Shown here: positions 47,991-56,436 of the stretch, in pieces
How the letters are laid out: the number at the start of each line of letters is the position of its first letter
How positions within the stretch are numbered: position 1 is the first letter of the stretch
Origin: Butyricimonas sp. Marseille-P3923
GTDB taxonomy: Bacteria > Bacteroidota > Bacteroidia > Bacteroidales > Marinifilaceae
Assembly: GCF_900184685.1 (NCBI RefSeq)
Contig: NZ_FXXL01000007.1
Location: forward strand, 1,674,001 to 1,738,000
Direction of reading: 5' to 3'
Length of the DNA stretch: 64,000 nucleotides
Program-made: the position numbers and the translations under genes
Notes under the pieces: model-generated
Told to the model about the DNA's origin: nothing
Databases searched by the model: none
Seen by the model: the letters and a program-made list of their open reading frames with translations, nothing else

Positions 47991-49141
47991 AAAAGAAAAT
48001 AGCTTACTGTATACCGGGGCTACATTATCCCAGTGGTATGGAACGAGTCCTTACCCTAAAGGCAAATTATCTGGCAGCACAACCAGATAAATATGATGTA
48101 TATATTATTCTTACCGAAGGAAAGAATACCCCCCCGTACTACTCTCTGTTACCAAATATCCATATTATCCAACTTGATATAAATTTTGACCAACTGTATG
48201 TAGTTTCTCCGATAAAAAAAATATTCGGATATTTTCAAAAACAAAAATTGTTCAAACGCAAATTAACCGATTGTCTAAAACATATACAACCGGACATCAC
48301 GATTTCCTTACTTCGCCGTGAAATTAATTTCATCAATAAGATTAACGATGGTAGTATCAAGATAGGCGAAATTCATTTCAGTAAAGCGAATTATCGAGAT
48401 TTTAAAAATAACAATCTTCCCGAGGGTATTCAAAAAATGATTGGTACTCTATGGATGAAACAACTTGTCAAAGAATTAAAAAAACTCCAGAAATTCATTG
48501 TACTCAGCGAAGAAGATAAAGAAAAATGGACAGAATTAAACAATATCTCGGTTATTCATAATCCCCTATCTTTCTACCCGAAACAATCATCCTCCTGTAC
48601 AAACAAAAAAATTATCGCCGTGGGAAGATATGTTCCCCAAAAAGGGTTCGATTTATTAATCAACAGTTGGAAAATTATATCTTCAAAACACCCTGATTGG
48701 ACTTTATCTATTTATGGAGATGGTATGCGTGAAGAATTACAAAATCAAATAAATTCCTTGAATTTACAAACAACTTGTATTTTAGAGCCTTCAGTCGCAA
48801 ATATTACAGATAAATACATGGAAAGTTCGATTTTTGTTTTAAGTTCCCGATACGAGGGATTTGGTATGGTAATTATTGAAGCAATGGCATGTGGTGTACC
48901 ACCTGTTGCATTTACTTGTCCATGTGGTCCAAAAGATATCATACACGATTATCAAGATGGATTTCTAGTAGAAAATGGAAACATTGAACAATTAGCCGAA
49001 AAAATATGCTATTTAATTGAACATGAAGAAGAACGAAGGCAAATGGGAAAACTCGCAAAAGAGAATGTTCAACGTTTCAAAATAGAGTATATCGGACGTC
49101 AATGGGAAAACTTATTTCAAGAACTAACAAACAATCATTAA
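47987..49141 (+). CDS. Family 4 glycosyltransferase
   Basis: The 384-residue GT-B enzyme has the standard GT4 donor site: IIAVGRYVPQKGFDLLINSW and SSRYEGFGMVIIEAMACGVPPVAFTCPCGPKDIIHDYQDGFLVENG, with Glu residues at the E-x7-E positions (EGFGMVIIE). It resembles GalNAc- or galactosyl-type transferases. Cytoplasmic. Sugar unknown. It starts by a 4-bp overlap and ends 2 bp before the next gene. Confidence 0.94.
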   Translation: MKKKIAYCIPGLHYPSGMERVLTLKANYLAAQPDKYDVYIILTEGKNTPPYYSLLPNIHIIQLDINFDQLYVVSPIKKIFGYFQKQKLFKRKLTDCLKHIQPDITISLLRREINFINKINDGSIKIGEIHFSKANYRDFKNNNLPEGIQKMIGTLWMKQLVKELKKLQKFIVLSEEDKEKWTELNNISVIHNPLSFYPKQSSSCTNKKIIAVGRYVPQKGFDLLINSWKIISSKHPDWTLSIYGDGMREELQNQINSLNLQTTCILEPSVANITDKYMESSIFVLSSRYEGFGMVIIEAMACGVPPVAFTCPCGPKDIIHDYQDGFLVENGNIEQLAEKICYLIEHEEERRQMGKLAKENVQRFKIEYIGRQWENLFQELTNNH

Positions 49142-49143
49142 TT

Positions 49144-49992
49144 ATGACTTGGTACAAGAAATATCTCTCCGTTTATGAAAAACCATTACAGGAAGCCCCT
49201 CAAGAGGTTATTCAGGAAATAAAAACAAAAATCAATAAATTGCAAAGTGATACCCCACTAGTATCCGTGGTAGTCATCGCATATAACGAAGAAAAACACT
49301 TACTTGCAAACCTTTGGTCATTGAGCGATAGTGTATGTAAATATCCTATAGAAATAATTGGGGTTGATAATGACTCTAAAGACAGAACTGCCGAGATCTT
49401 TAAAATGACCAGTGTTCCCTATTTCACGGAATATCAACACAGCTGTGGGTACGCTCGCCGTTGCGGATTAAATCATGCACGAGGGAAGTATTACATTTGT
49501 ATCGATTCCGACACCATGTATCCTCCTAAATATGTCGAAACACTCGTTAAGGTATTAGAAAAGCCCGGAATTGTTGCTGTATCTTCTCTTTGGAGCTACA
49601 TACCAGACAAACAACACCCGTGGTTAGGAGTGAAAATATACGAATTTATACGAGATTCCTATCTATTCTTACAATCTTTCAAACGTCCGGAGCTCAGTGT
49701 GCGTGGTCTTGTATTTGCATATAACATTGAATACGGAAGAAAGGTCGGTTATCGTGTAGACATAATACGTGGAGAAGATGGATCCATGGCAGGGCATTTA
49801 AAAAAATATGGAAAAATCCATTTTCTACACACCCGTAAGGCACGGGCTGTTACAGGCTACGGAACAGTAGGAAATGATGGTTCATTTTTTAATAGCTTTA
49901 AAGTCAGAGCTATAAAAGCATTCAAGAATATTGAAACTTTATTCACGAAAAAAGAAGGATATGAAGACGAGGAATCCAATTTAATAAAATGA
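49144..49992 (+). CDS. Family 2 glycosyltransferase, last gene of the operon
   Basis: I use the ATG at 49144, 2 bp after the previous stop; a frame from 49102 overlaps and is not needed. The protein has 282 residues: VSVVVIAYNEEKHLLANLWSL, IIGVDNDSKDRTAEI, and CIDSDTMYPPKYVE (DxD). The C-terminal part contains RGEDGSMAGHLKKYGKIHFL. No membrane segment is clear. A strong bidirectional terminator follows at 50099-50140, 107 bp downstream, so this is the likely operon end. Confidence 0.92.
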   Translation: MTWYKKYLSVYEKPLQEAPQEVIQEIKTKINKLQSDTPLVSVVVIAYNEEKHLLANLWSLSDSVCKYPIEIIGVDNDSKDRTAEIFKMTSVPYFTEYQHSCGYARRCGLNHARGKYYICIDSDTMYPPKYVETLVKVLEKPGIVAVSSLWSYIPDKQHPWLGVKIYEFIRDSYLFLQSFKRPELSVRGLVFAYNIEYGRKVGYRVDIIRGEDGSMAGHLKKYGKIHFLHTRKARAVTGYGTVGNDGSFFNSFKVRAIKAFKNIETLFTKKEGYEDEESNLIK

Positions 49993-50098
49993 GTTTATAA
50001 AATACCCCCAATCCCAATAAACACACTGAACCTATTTCACGTCTAACAAACTTAAATTATTTTTAATTATAACATGTCCTATAAATGTATCACAAAAG

Positions 50099-50140
50099 AA
50101 AAAACAGTAGATTTCTACAAAAACGAATCTACTGTTTTTT
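50099..50140. terminator. Bidirectional rho-independent terminator
   Basis: AAAAAACAGTAGATT (50099-50113) pairs perfectly with AATCTACTGTTTTTT (50126-50140) around a 12-nt loop. It has a T-run on both strands and lies between two convergent genes: the last transferase (plus) and the CotH-type gene (minus). Confidence 0.95.
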
Positions 50141-50189
50141 AGTATTAACTGATTATTCCTAGCTTACTGTTCTAAAATAATAAAATCTA

Positions 50190-51818
50190 TCACCACTGTT
50201 CTATTTGACTATCAATCCAAGCAAGGCGAGTGGCATAATTCGTTTTCAAGCGCTCAACGGCTTCTTCCCAAGAAAGCAATTCATCTTTATTCGACCCACT
50301 TCCAATTGACCAAATTTCCCAATTACGGGAAGCCGATATTACTAGAGCATTTTTCTCCGTATCAATAAATTCTCCTATAGTTTCAAATGATTTTTTATAT
50401 TGTTTCCACCGTTCCTTAGCTCGCGCCTTAAATACCGGATCAGAAAAAAGTCTCTTGTACCATAAATTACGATTGCTATACGCTGGATCATTTAAGTCAA
50501 CCTCGTAGTCATAGTGCATAAACTCGCGAGTACTCCCCTGAAATGTCGTAAGATCAAAATCCCATAATGGACCTGCACAAAGTTTACCTCCGGCATCTTT
50601 ATACATATAGCAACTACCAGGCAATTTTGTATCACGATTTTCCGTGAGTTCTACTACAATCCACCAATCAATAAATGAATCAATATCAATCAAATCCCGA
50701 TAAGTAACATCAACAGACTCCGCATCATAGAGCAAACCTTCAACTTGATTTATATAATTTGAAATATAAGTTTTCTGAGCGGGCGTTAACAAATCCTCGT
50801 CAGGATTTTTAATATTCACGGGTAATTGTCGACGCTGAGTGTGGAAATAATTTTCCTCTACATAACGATCGAATTCAAGCAAATAACCAACTTGTTCCGG
50901 AAACATTCCACTCTCGGCTTCTGTTATATTCACCCGATTCTTATCAACACGTATTTGTTCCGTCAGTAAATAATTACCGACAAATTTACCGTTTAAAATC
51001 ACATCAACATAGCGAGTATCCGGTGTCCATGATAACTTCGTCAAGCGCCCTAAATGATAAGCCACTCTATTTCGTAGTAATGTACGGTCACCTGCATTGG
51101 CCAGCAGTACCCAACGTTTATGTTTGTTCATCCCCATAAGTGACGCTTTATCAGAAAGCTTCATGTTATAAGGTTTCTTTGGTTGTCCCCATGAATTGTG
51201 TCCGCGTCCTTTGATTTCCATCTTCCCCGAATACAAATCATAATCACTTTGTTGTGGATCAAATACCATACGTCCTTTTACCCAAACCTCTTTCGAATTA
51301 ATGACTTTTTCATCATCTGTCATAAGAGCTAATACAGGAAATCCTGAATAACTATCAGACGGATTAGTTACCATTAGAGTAAAATCTCGATGTTCTCCAT
51401 GTGACGTATAAAGTCGAAAAATTACTTTACGAGTAAAATCGTTGACAGTAACACCACTCTCTTGTTTAACTCCGTTTACCGTAACACTATCAGCAACAAC
51501 ACTGAACGCAACTCTTAGCTTTGAAAGATCTGCTTGGTAATTTTCAATTATTGCAGACCATTCTGTACTATCAGCGTTAGGAGTAAAAGTTATCTTCCCG
51601 TAAATAAATTCATTTTCTTCCGGTCGAAACGCTAATGATTCAATTTTTAGATTCTCAATTCGTTCCGCTGAATCAACGGGATCATCATCGTCTGGCTCCT
51701 TCTTATCTAACCCCTTAACACATGAAAAAAGAATTAGAGGAAATAAACACAGTAATAAACGCACATGTCTTTTTCTAAAAAAGACACTTTTAACATCCAT
51801 AATTTTCATAATAGGCAA
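50190..51818 (-). CDS. CotH-family kinase-like lipoprotein
   Basis: The 542-residue protein has a lipoprotein signal with lipobox LFSC (Cys33 from the first ATG; Met4 or Met7 may be the true start). The C-terminal two thirds match the CotH family: GRGHNSWGQPKKPYNMKLSDKASLMGM, ANAGDRTLLRNRVAYHLGRLTKLSWTPDTRYVDVILNGKFVGNYLLTEQIRVDKNRV, and a GPLWDFDLTTFQG segment where the metal-binding Asp lies. CotH proteins are secreted or spore-coat protein kinases of atypical fold. In Bacteroidota they occur as surface lipoproteins of unknown target. The N-terminal 180 residues look like Ig-like strands. It is convergent with the polysaccharide operon. Confidence 0.9.
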   Translation of the reverse strand: MPIMKIMDVKSVFFRKRHVRLLLCLFPLILFSCVKGLDKKEPDDDDPVDSAERIENLKIESLAFRPEENEFIYGKITFTPNADSTEWSAIIENYQADLSKLRVAFSVVADSVTVNGVKQESGVTVNDFTRKVIFRLYTSHGEHRDFTLMVTNPSDSYSGFPVLALMTDDEKVINSKEVWVKGRMVFDPQQSDYDLYSGKMEIKGRGHNSWGQPKKPYNMKLSDKASLMGMNKHKRWVLLANAGDRTLLRNRVAYHLGRLTKLSWTPDTRYVDVILNGKFVGNYLLTEQIRVDKNRVNITEAESGMFPEQVGYLLEFDRYVEENYFHTQRRQLPVNIKNPDEDLLTPAQKTYISNYINQVEGLLYDAESVDVTYRDLIDIDSFIDWWIVVELTENRDTKLPGSCYMYKDAGGKLCAGPLWDFDLTTFQGSTREFMHYDYEVDLNDPAYSNRNLWYKRLFSDPVFKARAKERWKQYKKSFETIGEFIDTEKNALVISASRNWEIWSIGSGSNKDELLSWEEAVERLKTNYATRLAWIDSQIEQW

Positions 51819-52243
51819 GTTTAAGACTACAAATATCGGTATTTATTTTTTAAATAAAAACTATATAGCTGGAATTACATCATTCGAAACAATAACAATT
51901 CTTAGAAACAATAAAATCAATTAACTCTAATACATGAATTCCAAATGATCATCACTACCTACCGAGAACCCAATACATTCCCAAAGAAGACCTAGGGAAG
52001 ACATCCCTATTGAACGGTGTATGAGCAGTTCCGCTCCAATGTTTCTATATGAAAGATTATAGGATGTCCAGAGGATAAACGGAGGAAGAACGAAAGAGGG
52101 GTATGATTAGGGTAGGACTTCAATGGGTTCTCTGTGGGTTCTCTGTATGATATTCCTTGAAAGACATTATCCCAAATTCAAATAAAAATAGCAGATGGTT
52201 TAATTTCATCAAAAAGGAAGTTTTTGACAATCACTCATTTTCA
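51819..52243. other. Gene-free region with an 11-bp tandem repeat
   Basis: No gene is evident in these 425 bp. A CAAATATC (TATTTG-type on the minus strand) at 51831-51838 may be part of the CotH promoter. At 52125-52146 the word GGGTTCTCTGT occurs twice in tandem (11 bp each). The segment near 51960-52120 has no recognised feature. Confidence 0.5.
52125..52146. repeat. 11-bp direct repeat (two units)
   Basis: GGGTTCTCTGT is present exactly twice, 52125-52135 and 52136-52146. The unit length matches the phase of the 17195-17265 array. Possible remnant of a longer array. Confidence 0.65.
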
Positions 52244-53812
52244 TCAACCACCCAACAAATCTTTCCCTAATACAGTAGTTATAAATTTCTGCGTGGGGCT
52301 ATTAGGAGAATTGGGTTCTGTATTCTGCAAATATCCTTTATTTACAAGAGGTTTGATGTATTTCTTGTAATTATCTGAATGATATTTCAAATTGAGATGT
52401 TCTAAAATCTCGCGTCTGGAATGAGCAATCAAACAATATTCCAAGATGATCAACTCTGTTGTTACTCTGTCGTTACTCTGTCGTGTTACTCTGTCGTTAC
52501 TCTGTCGTGTTACTCTGTCGTTACCTTGTCGTTCATTTGTGGAAAGGATTGTTTCTACACCTTCACGACAAGGTATATCAATCAAAAAATAAGTACGGTC
52601 AGGGTCTGTTTCAATAATAGCTCGTGGCGAACCATTCTTGCGAAGTTCGTCTTGTATGGTTGGAATACCTGTGCTTCTACCTTCTGTCAAGTCTAACTCT
52701 TTCAAAAAGTCGCCTAAACGACGATTACGATATCTTCGTGAACGCAACACTTCCCCTTCCCGAATGGCTTCAATGGTAACAGAACGGTCTGGTCCCGAAT
52801 AACTCAATATAGAAACTTTATCGGGTTCAATGGTAATCTCCACAGGTTCACGTTCCTGATAATCGCGATGATACAATGCATTAACAACCGCTTCTTCCAA
52901 AGCTTGATAGGGGTAATTGAAGTATCGGATTGACTCGGCACGGTCTTTTAGCTTTACCACATATTCACGTATGAAAGTACGCAAATAGTTCAGTGTCTCT
53001 TTTATCATCTGTGGCACAGTACCTGTTATAACCGGAGCCTCATAAAAATTATTCGGGTTTTGAACACGTCCTTCCGGGAATACCACAATTTCTACACGCG
53101 TGATAGGAAAGAACTTTTGAAGTTCTTCGCAAAACATCATAGCGGTAACATTTTTCAAGTATCTACGTTCTGTTGATCCTTCATAAAGATTCATCTGATC
53201 CAAAGTTTTGTCTAACTCTTGCGCATTAAAACTTTTCACAAGACGACTACCAACCTTTTTTAAGTGATCGTAAACCAATACAGGCGAAATATCATCAAGC
53301 GTAATATCAGGATTGCCCCGGTCATCAAATGGTGTACGGTTAGCCAATTCACGCAATTGGTCGAGTATTTCCCCCTTTGCCTCTATAGAGCTACTACCAC
53401 TACGAATGTAAAACTTCGGTCTGCTATGCTTGGAAGTTACATCCTCCATCACGCTAAACGGACGATTTACTCCACTTGGCACCCAAATGACGAGGAGTGA
53501 TTTGCCATCAACCTCTTCAACTGATGTACGTGGCATATAGTATGGTTCTATTTTATTATTGAAGCCAACTATATCTCTTAAAATCTTATCAATGGATTCT
53601 TCCGATACACCAGTCACGGGACGTTTGGCAATACCGTTCTCTTCCTCCACACCTAAAAGGATGTATCCTCCACCAAGATTATCCAAATCATTAGCAAAAG
53701 CACAAATCGAATGATAAATTTTTGAAGGATTCCATCCCTTTTTAAATTCTATTCGATTGCCTTCTACTTTATTTTTGGACAACAGGTCATTTATATTTAT
53801 CGGTAATGCCAT
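52244..53812 (-). CDS. AlbA_2 (Schlafen-type) / HATPase_c_4 putative regulator
   Basis: The 522-residue protein has an N-terminal AlbA_2 domain at about 15-135 (EGNRIEFKKGWNPSKIYHSICAFANDLDNLGGGYILLGVEE). A C-terminal HATPase_c_4-like part at about 305-410 has PYQALEEAVVNALYHRDYQEREPVEITI, SYSGPDRSVT and RRYRNRRLGDFLKELDLTEGRSTGIP. A short tail after the linker resembles a winged helix (SRREILEHLNLKYHSDNYKKYIKPLVNKGYLQN). A linker has three NDRVT copies (two full NDRVTRQS units) encoded by a 24-nt tandem repeat. Such proteins are annotated as ATP-dependent or DNA-binding regulators; molecular function is not established. It stands alone between the CotH gene and the IS30 element, a typical accessory position. 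Confidence 0.92.
   Translation of the reverse strand: MALPININDLLSKNKVEGNRIEFKKGWNPSKIYHSICAFANDLDNLGGGYILLGVEEENGIAKRPVTGVSEESIDKILRDIVGFNNKIEPYYMPRTSVEEVDGKSLLVIWVPSGVNRPFSVMEDVTSKHSRPKFYIRSGSSSIEAKGEILDQLRELANRTPFDDRGNPDITLDDISPVLVYDHLKKVGSRLVKSFNAQELDKTLDQMNLYEGSTERRYLKNVTAMMFCEELQKFFPITRVEIVVFPEGRVQNPNNFYEAPVITGTVPQMIKETLNYLRTFIREYVVKLKDRAESIRYFNYPYQALEEAVVNALYHRDYQEREPVEITIEPDKVSILSYSGPDRSVTIEAIREGEVLRSRRYRNRRLGDFLKELDLTEGRSTGIPTIQDELRKNGSPRAIIETDPDRTYFLIDIPCREGVETILSTNERQGNDRVTRQSNDRVTRQSNDRVTTELIILEYCLIAHSRREILEHLNLKYHSDNYKKYIKPLVNKGYLQNTEPNSPNSPTQKFITTVLGKDLLGG
52461..52532. repeat. 24-bp tandem repeat inside the AlbA_2 gene
   Basis: Three 24-bp units (52461-52484, 52485-52508, 52509-52532) are identical except for one change in the third. 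They encode the repeating NDRVTRQS residues in frame. Each unit itself holds two 11-bp GTTACTCTGTC words plus two bases. Length changes of whole units would keep the frame. Confidence 0.85.
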
Positions 53813-53849
53813 AGTTTCAATATTTACATTCTATCGCAAAAATAACGAT

Positions 53850-53857
53850 GCAAAGAT
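53850..53857 (-). promoter_or_regulatory. Promoter -7 box of the AlbA_2 gene
   Basis: On the minus strand TATCTTTG is an exact TAnnTTTG match, 38 nt upstream of the ATG at 53812. A TTGCTTG stretch about 20 nt further upstream is only a partial -33 element. Confidence 0.5.
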
Positions 53858-54065
53858 AGTGATTTTCTCAAGCAAGTGAATAAAAGAAAAATTATTTGGC
53901 TTTTTAATCGAGAGAGCACTTCATTTTCTTGGACGATTGGTATTCTTGGGGTTTCCCTCTAACAAGTCGTGTATATTAGGTATTCTCGGTTCATTGACGA
54001 GTTGAATCTGCGATATTAAATTTTATGAAGATTCACAATAGAAGTGCAATCTTTTAGTTAGAATT

Positions 54066-54117
54066 TTTCCTTCTCCCTCACCCTCCGCCCATGGGCGGAG
54101 GGTGAGGGAGAAGGAAA
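54066..54117. repeat. Perfect 52-bp palindrome
   Basis: Two 26-base arms, beginning TTTCCTTCTCCCTCACCCTC and meeting at a central CCCATGGG, are perfectly complementary with no loop. It lies 5 bp outside the left end of the IS30 element. The centre contains an NcoI-type CCATGG. It could extrude as a cruciform or serve as an IS30 target, since IS30-family transposases are known to prefer palindromic sites. The 253 bp between the AlbA_2 start and this palindrome contain no gene. Confidence 0.9.
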
Positions 54118-54122
54118 TCGCT

Positions 54123-55160
54123 TCAACAAGCAATACATGAACTAAAAAAGGGAGCCCAAGCTCCCTAGGATTAATTAATTTTGTATTGCAATGTACAAGC
54201 AACTAACCCGTGAGCAAAGATATGTAATATATCTGGGAATCTCGGAAGGCAAGACCAAAAAAGCAATTGCTCTGCAAGTAGGGGTTCACCCCTCGACAAT
54301 CGGTCGTGAAATAAAACGTAATAGTAACCGCTTCGGTCGTTATGGTTGGACGGTGGCTCACGATTGCGCCTTGTCCCGCCGGGAACGGTTCCCCGGCAAT
54401 AAAAAATTGCAAGCGGATTTGATAAATGAAGCCCGGGAATTACTTGTAACCGAAGACTGATCCCCGAAACAAATATCCGGTTATCTTCAACTGCAGGGAA
54501 AACGTATTTCTCACGAGACTATTTACCGGTTGATCCGGGAGGATGATAGCGGGGAACTCGCTTTTCATTGTCGGCATAAAATGAAATACCGGCATCATCA
54601 AAGAAGATCGCACCCGACAAAAGTACGGTCAATTCCTAACAGGATTAGTATACATGACCGTCCTGTCGAGGCGGACGGGAAAAGGTTCGGGGATTGGGAG
54701 ATGGACTTGATCCTGGGAAAAAAACAAAAAGGAGCGATTCTAACCTTGTGTGAAAGATCTACCAATTTCATAATCATGAGCAAGCTAAAAGAGGGCAAGA
54801 AACCTCTTCCCTTGGCTCAAGTTGTTATTAATTTATTGCGCCCCTACAAGAAACATGTCAAAAGTATCACGACGGACAACGGGAGTGAATTTTGTTGTCA
54901 CGAGAAAATCGCCAAAGCCTTGAAAACAACTGTTTATTTCGCCGACTCCTACGCTTCATGGCAAAAAGGGGCTATCGAGAACACAAACAAATTGATCAGG
55001 CAATACATACCGAAAGGGTCGGATTTTAAAGATTTTGACGAGACATTTATTAGAAATATTCAATTCAAAATTAATAGGAGACCGAGGGAAAAACTCAAGT
55101 TTTCTACCCCAAAAAAAGAGTTCTTTAAAAACGTTTCATAAATTTGCAATTGCTTGTTGA
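54123..55160 (+). mobile_element. IS30-family insertion sequence (about 1038 bp)
   Basis: Terminal inverted repeats TCAACAAGCAAT (54123-54134) and ATTGCTTGTTGA (55149-55160) match exactly over 12 bp. The element is flanked by CT on both sides, a possible 2-bp target duplication. It contains an IS30-type transposase reading frame with one internal TGA. A hairpin (GGGAGC/GCTCCC, 54150-54165) precedes the transposase start. Element ends are inferred from the repeats. Confidence 0.85.
54191..55141 (+). pseudogene. IS30-family transposase interrupted by an in-frame stop
   Basis: The frame runs from 54191 to 55141 (316 codons) with one TGA at 54458-54460; the segment before it has 89 residues and the segment after resumes in the same frame. 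The context is VTED, stop, SPKQISGYL; in IS30 transposases the residue here is normally Trp (TGG), so one G-to-A change explains the stop. The N-terminal part has the helix-turn-helix (GKTKKAIALQVGVHPSTIGREI). The DDE part has FGDWEMDLIL, TTDNGSEF and GAIENTNKLIRQYIP. Catalytic residues are otherwise intact, so the element is a recent casualty or uses stop read-through. A sequencing error is possible. Confidence 0.9.
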
Positions 55161-55214
55161 CTCTACAGATATTAAATTTTAAACTACAGATTAGCCAATT
55201 TACGCCAATATTGC

Positions 55215-55222
55215 TAACTTTG
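55215..55222 (+). promoter_or_regulatory. Promoter -7 box of the first EEP gene
   Basis: TAACTTTG is an exact TAnnTTTG match 41 nt before the ATG at 55264 and lies just outside the IS30 element. No clear -33 TTTG. Confidence 0.45.
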
Positions 55223-55263
55223 CACCGTGTATGACAAACTCAGATTATTTCAAATTGTAGAAA

Positions 55264-56355
55264 ATGGCCGCATTAAGGTTCTTCTTTTACTTATTGATGA
55301 AACCCGCAACCCTCGGTATGGCATTCATCGGAATTTCCGGTGTGTTTGCGCCGTATACCAACCCGAATAGTTGGTGGATTCCGGCGCTGGCAGGATTATT
55401 TATGCCCGGCATTATTTTCGCGAATTTATATCTTTTCATTTTTTGGGCTATTTGCAAAAAATGGTGGGTACTCCTGCCACTTATCACAATCATATGTAAT
55501 TACAATTATTTTACGGGAATATTTCAATCTCCATGGAAAGAAGATATCCCCTATATAAAAGACAACGAAATAACCATTGCCAGTTATAACGTGGAAGGAT
55601 TTTTCTGGATCGCACGTAACGTGAAATACAATATAAAAAAAATAGTTGAAGATCATCAGATCGATATCTTATGTATTCAAGAACACTGCGAAGAACCTCA
55701 ACAAGACTCAATAGCGATAAAGAAACGATTCGGTCTACCCTACCGATGTGTATTTTTTAACAGACAAGAGGCATGGGCTAATTTCGGAATCACGATTTAT
55801 AGCCGCTACCCTATCATTCGATACGGGGAAATTGATTTCAATTCAAAACAGAACAATAGCATGTGGGCGGATATTCTAATTAAAGGAGATACAATCCGTG
55901 TTTTTAATAATCACTTACAAACCACAAATGTCAGTCCCAACAGCAAAAAATATGAAAAATATAAAAGCGTCAAAGATTGGAAAGGTCAGGCACGCACGTT
56001 GGTAACCATCGTGGAGCAACTAAAAGAAAATTTCAATATACGAGCCAATCAATCCATACAAGTCAGACAAATCATTGACACCACCCGCTATCCCGTTATT
56101 GTATGCGGCGACTTCAATGATACTCCTGTATCTTTTGCCTACAACCATATTGCCGGAAAAAATATAACAGACGGATTTCGGGACAGAGGAAAAGGATACG
56201 GACATTCATTCAATGGCATCAAAGGATTGCTACGGATAGATTTTATCGGTTATGACGAATCATTTATCGGGTTGGAATATCAATCCCCCCGCCTCTCGTG
56301 GAGTGACCATAACCCGATTATCATGAAAATCAAATTAAAAAAGCATCGTATATAA
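55264..56355 (+). CDS. Membrane-anchored endonuclease/exonuclease/phosphatase (EEP) protein, copy 1
   Basis: The 363-residue protein begins with three membrane helices (about 5-28, 36-58 and 62-85), then an EEP domain with all catalytic motifs: ITIASYNVEGF (Asn), LCIQEHCEE (Glu), SRYPIIRYGEIDF, NNHLQTTN (His), VCGDFNDTPVS (Asp, Asn), RIDFIGYDE (Asp) and SDHNPIIMK (His). The family cleaves phosphodiesters: DNA, sphingomyelin, phosphoinositides or others. The membrane anchor and lack of a nucleic-acid-specific insertion make the substrate uncertain. It is a paralogue of the protein at 58652-59728, with the same N-terminal MAALR.FF..LLM start. It lies just downstream of the IS30 element. Confidence 0.92.
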   Translation: MAALRFFFYLLMKPATLGMAFIGISGVFAPYTNPNSWWIPALAGLFMPGIIFANLYLFIFWAICKKWWVLLPLITIICNYNYFTGIFQSPWKEDIPYIKDNEITIASYNVEGFFWIARNVKYNIKKIVEDHQIDILCIQEHCEEPQQDSIAIKKRFGLPYRCVFFNRQEAWANFGITIYSRYPIIRYGEIDFNSKQNNSMWADILIKGDTIRVFNNHLQTTNVSPNSKKYEKYKSVKDWKGQARTLVTIVEQLKENFNIRANQSIQVRQIIDTTRYPVIVCGDFNDTPVSFAYNHIAGKNITDGFRDRGKGYGHSFNGIKGLLRIDFIGYDESFIGLEYQSPRLSWSDHNPIIMKIKLKKHRI

Positions 56356-56396
56356 TAAAATTCTTTCAATCCATTCAAAATTCATGCTAAATAGCG

Positions 56397-56404
56397 TATA
56401 TTTG
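56397..56404 (+). promoter_or_regulatory. Promoter -7 box of the LruC-EEP-GT2 operon
   Basis: TATATTTG, an exact TAnnTTTG match followed by C, lies 32 nt upstream of the ATG at 56437. A partial -33 match (TTTC) lies near 56373. Confidence 0.6.
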
Positions 56405-56436
56405 CATCATAATAAATGTATTATAAAAGGACGGCG

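Noticed and set aside
52461-52532. CRISPR-like array
   Set aside because: Repeats are directly tandem without spacers and are in frame with a protein.
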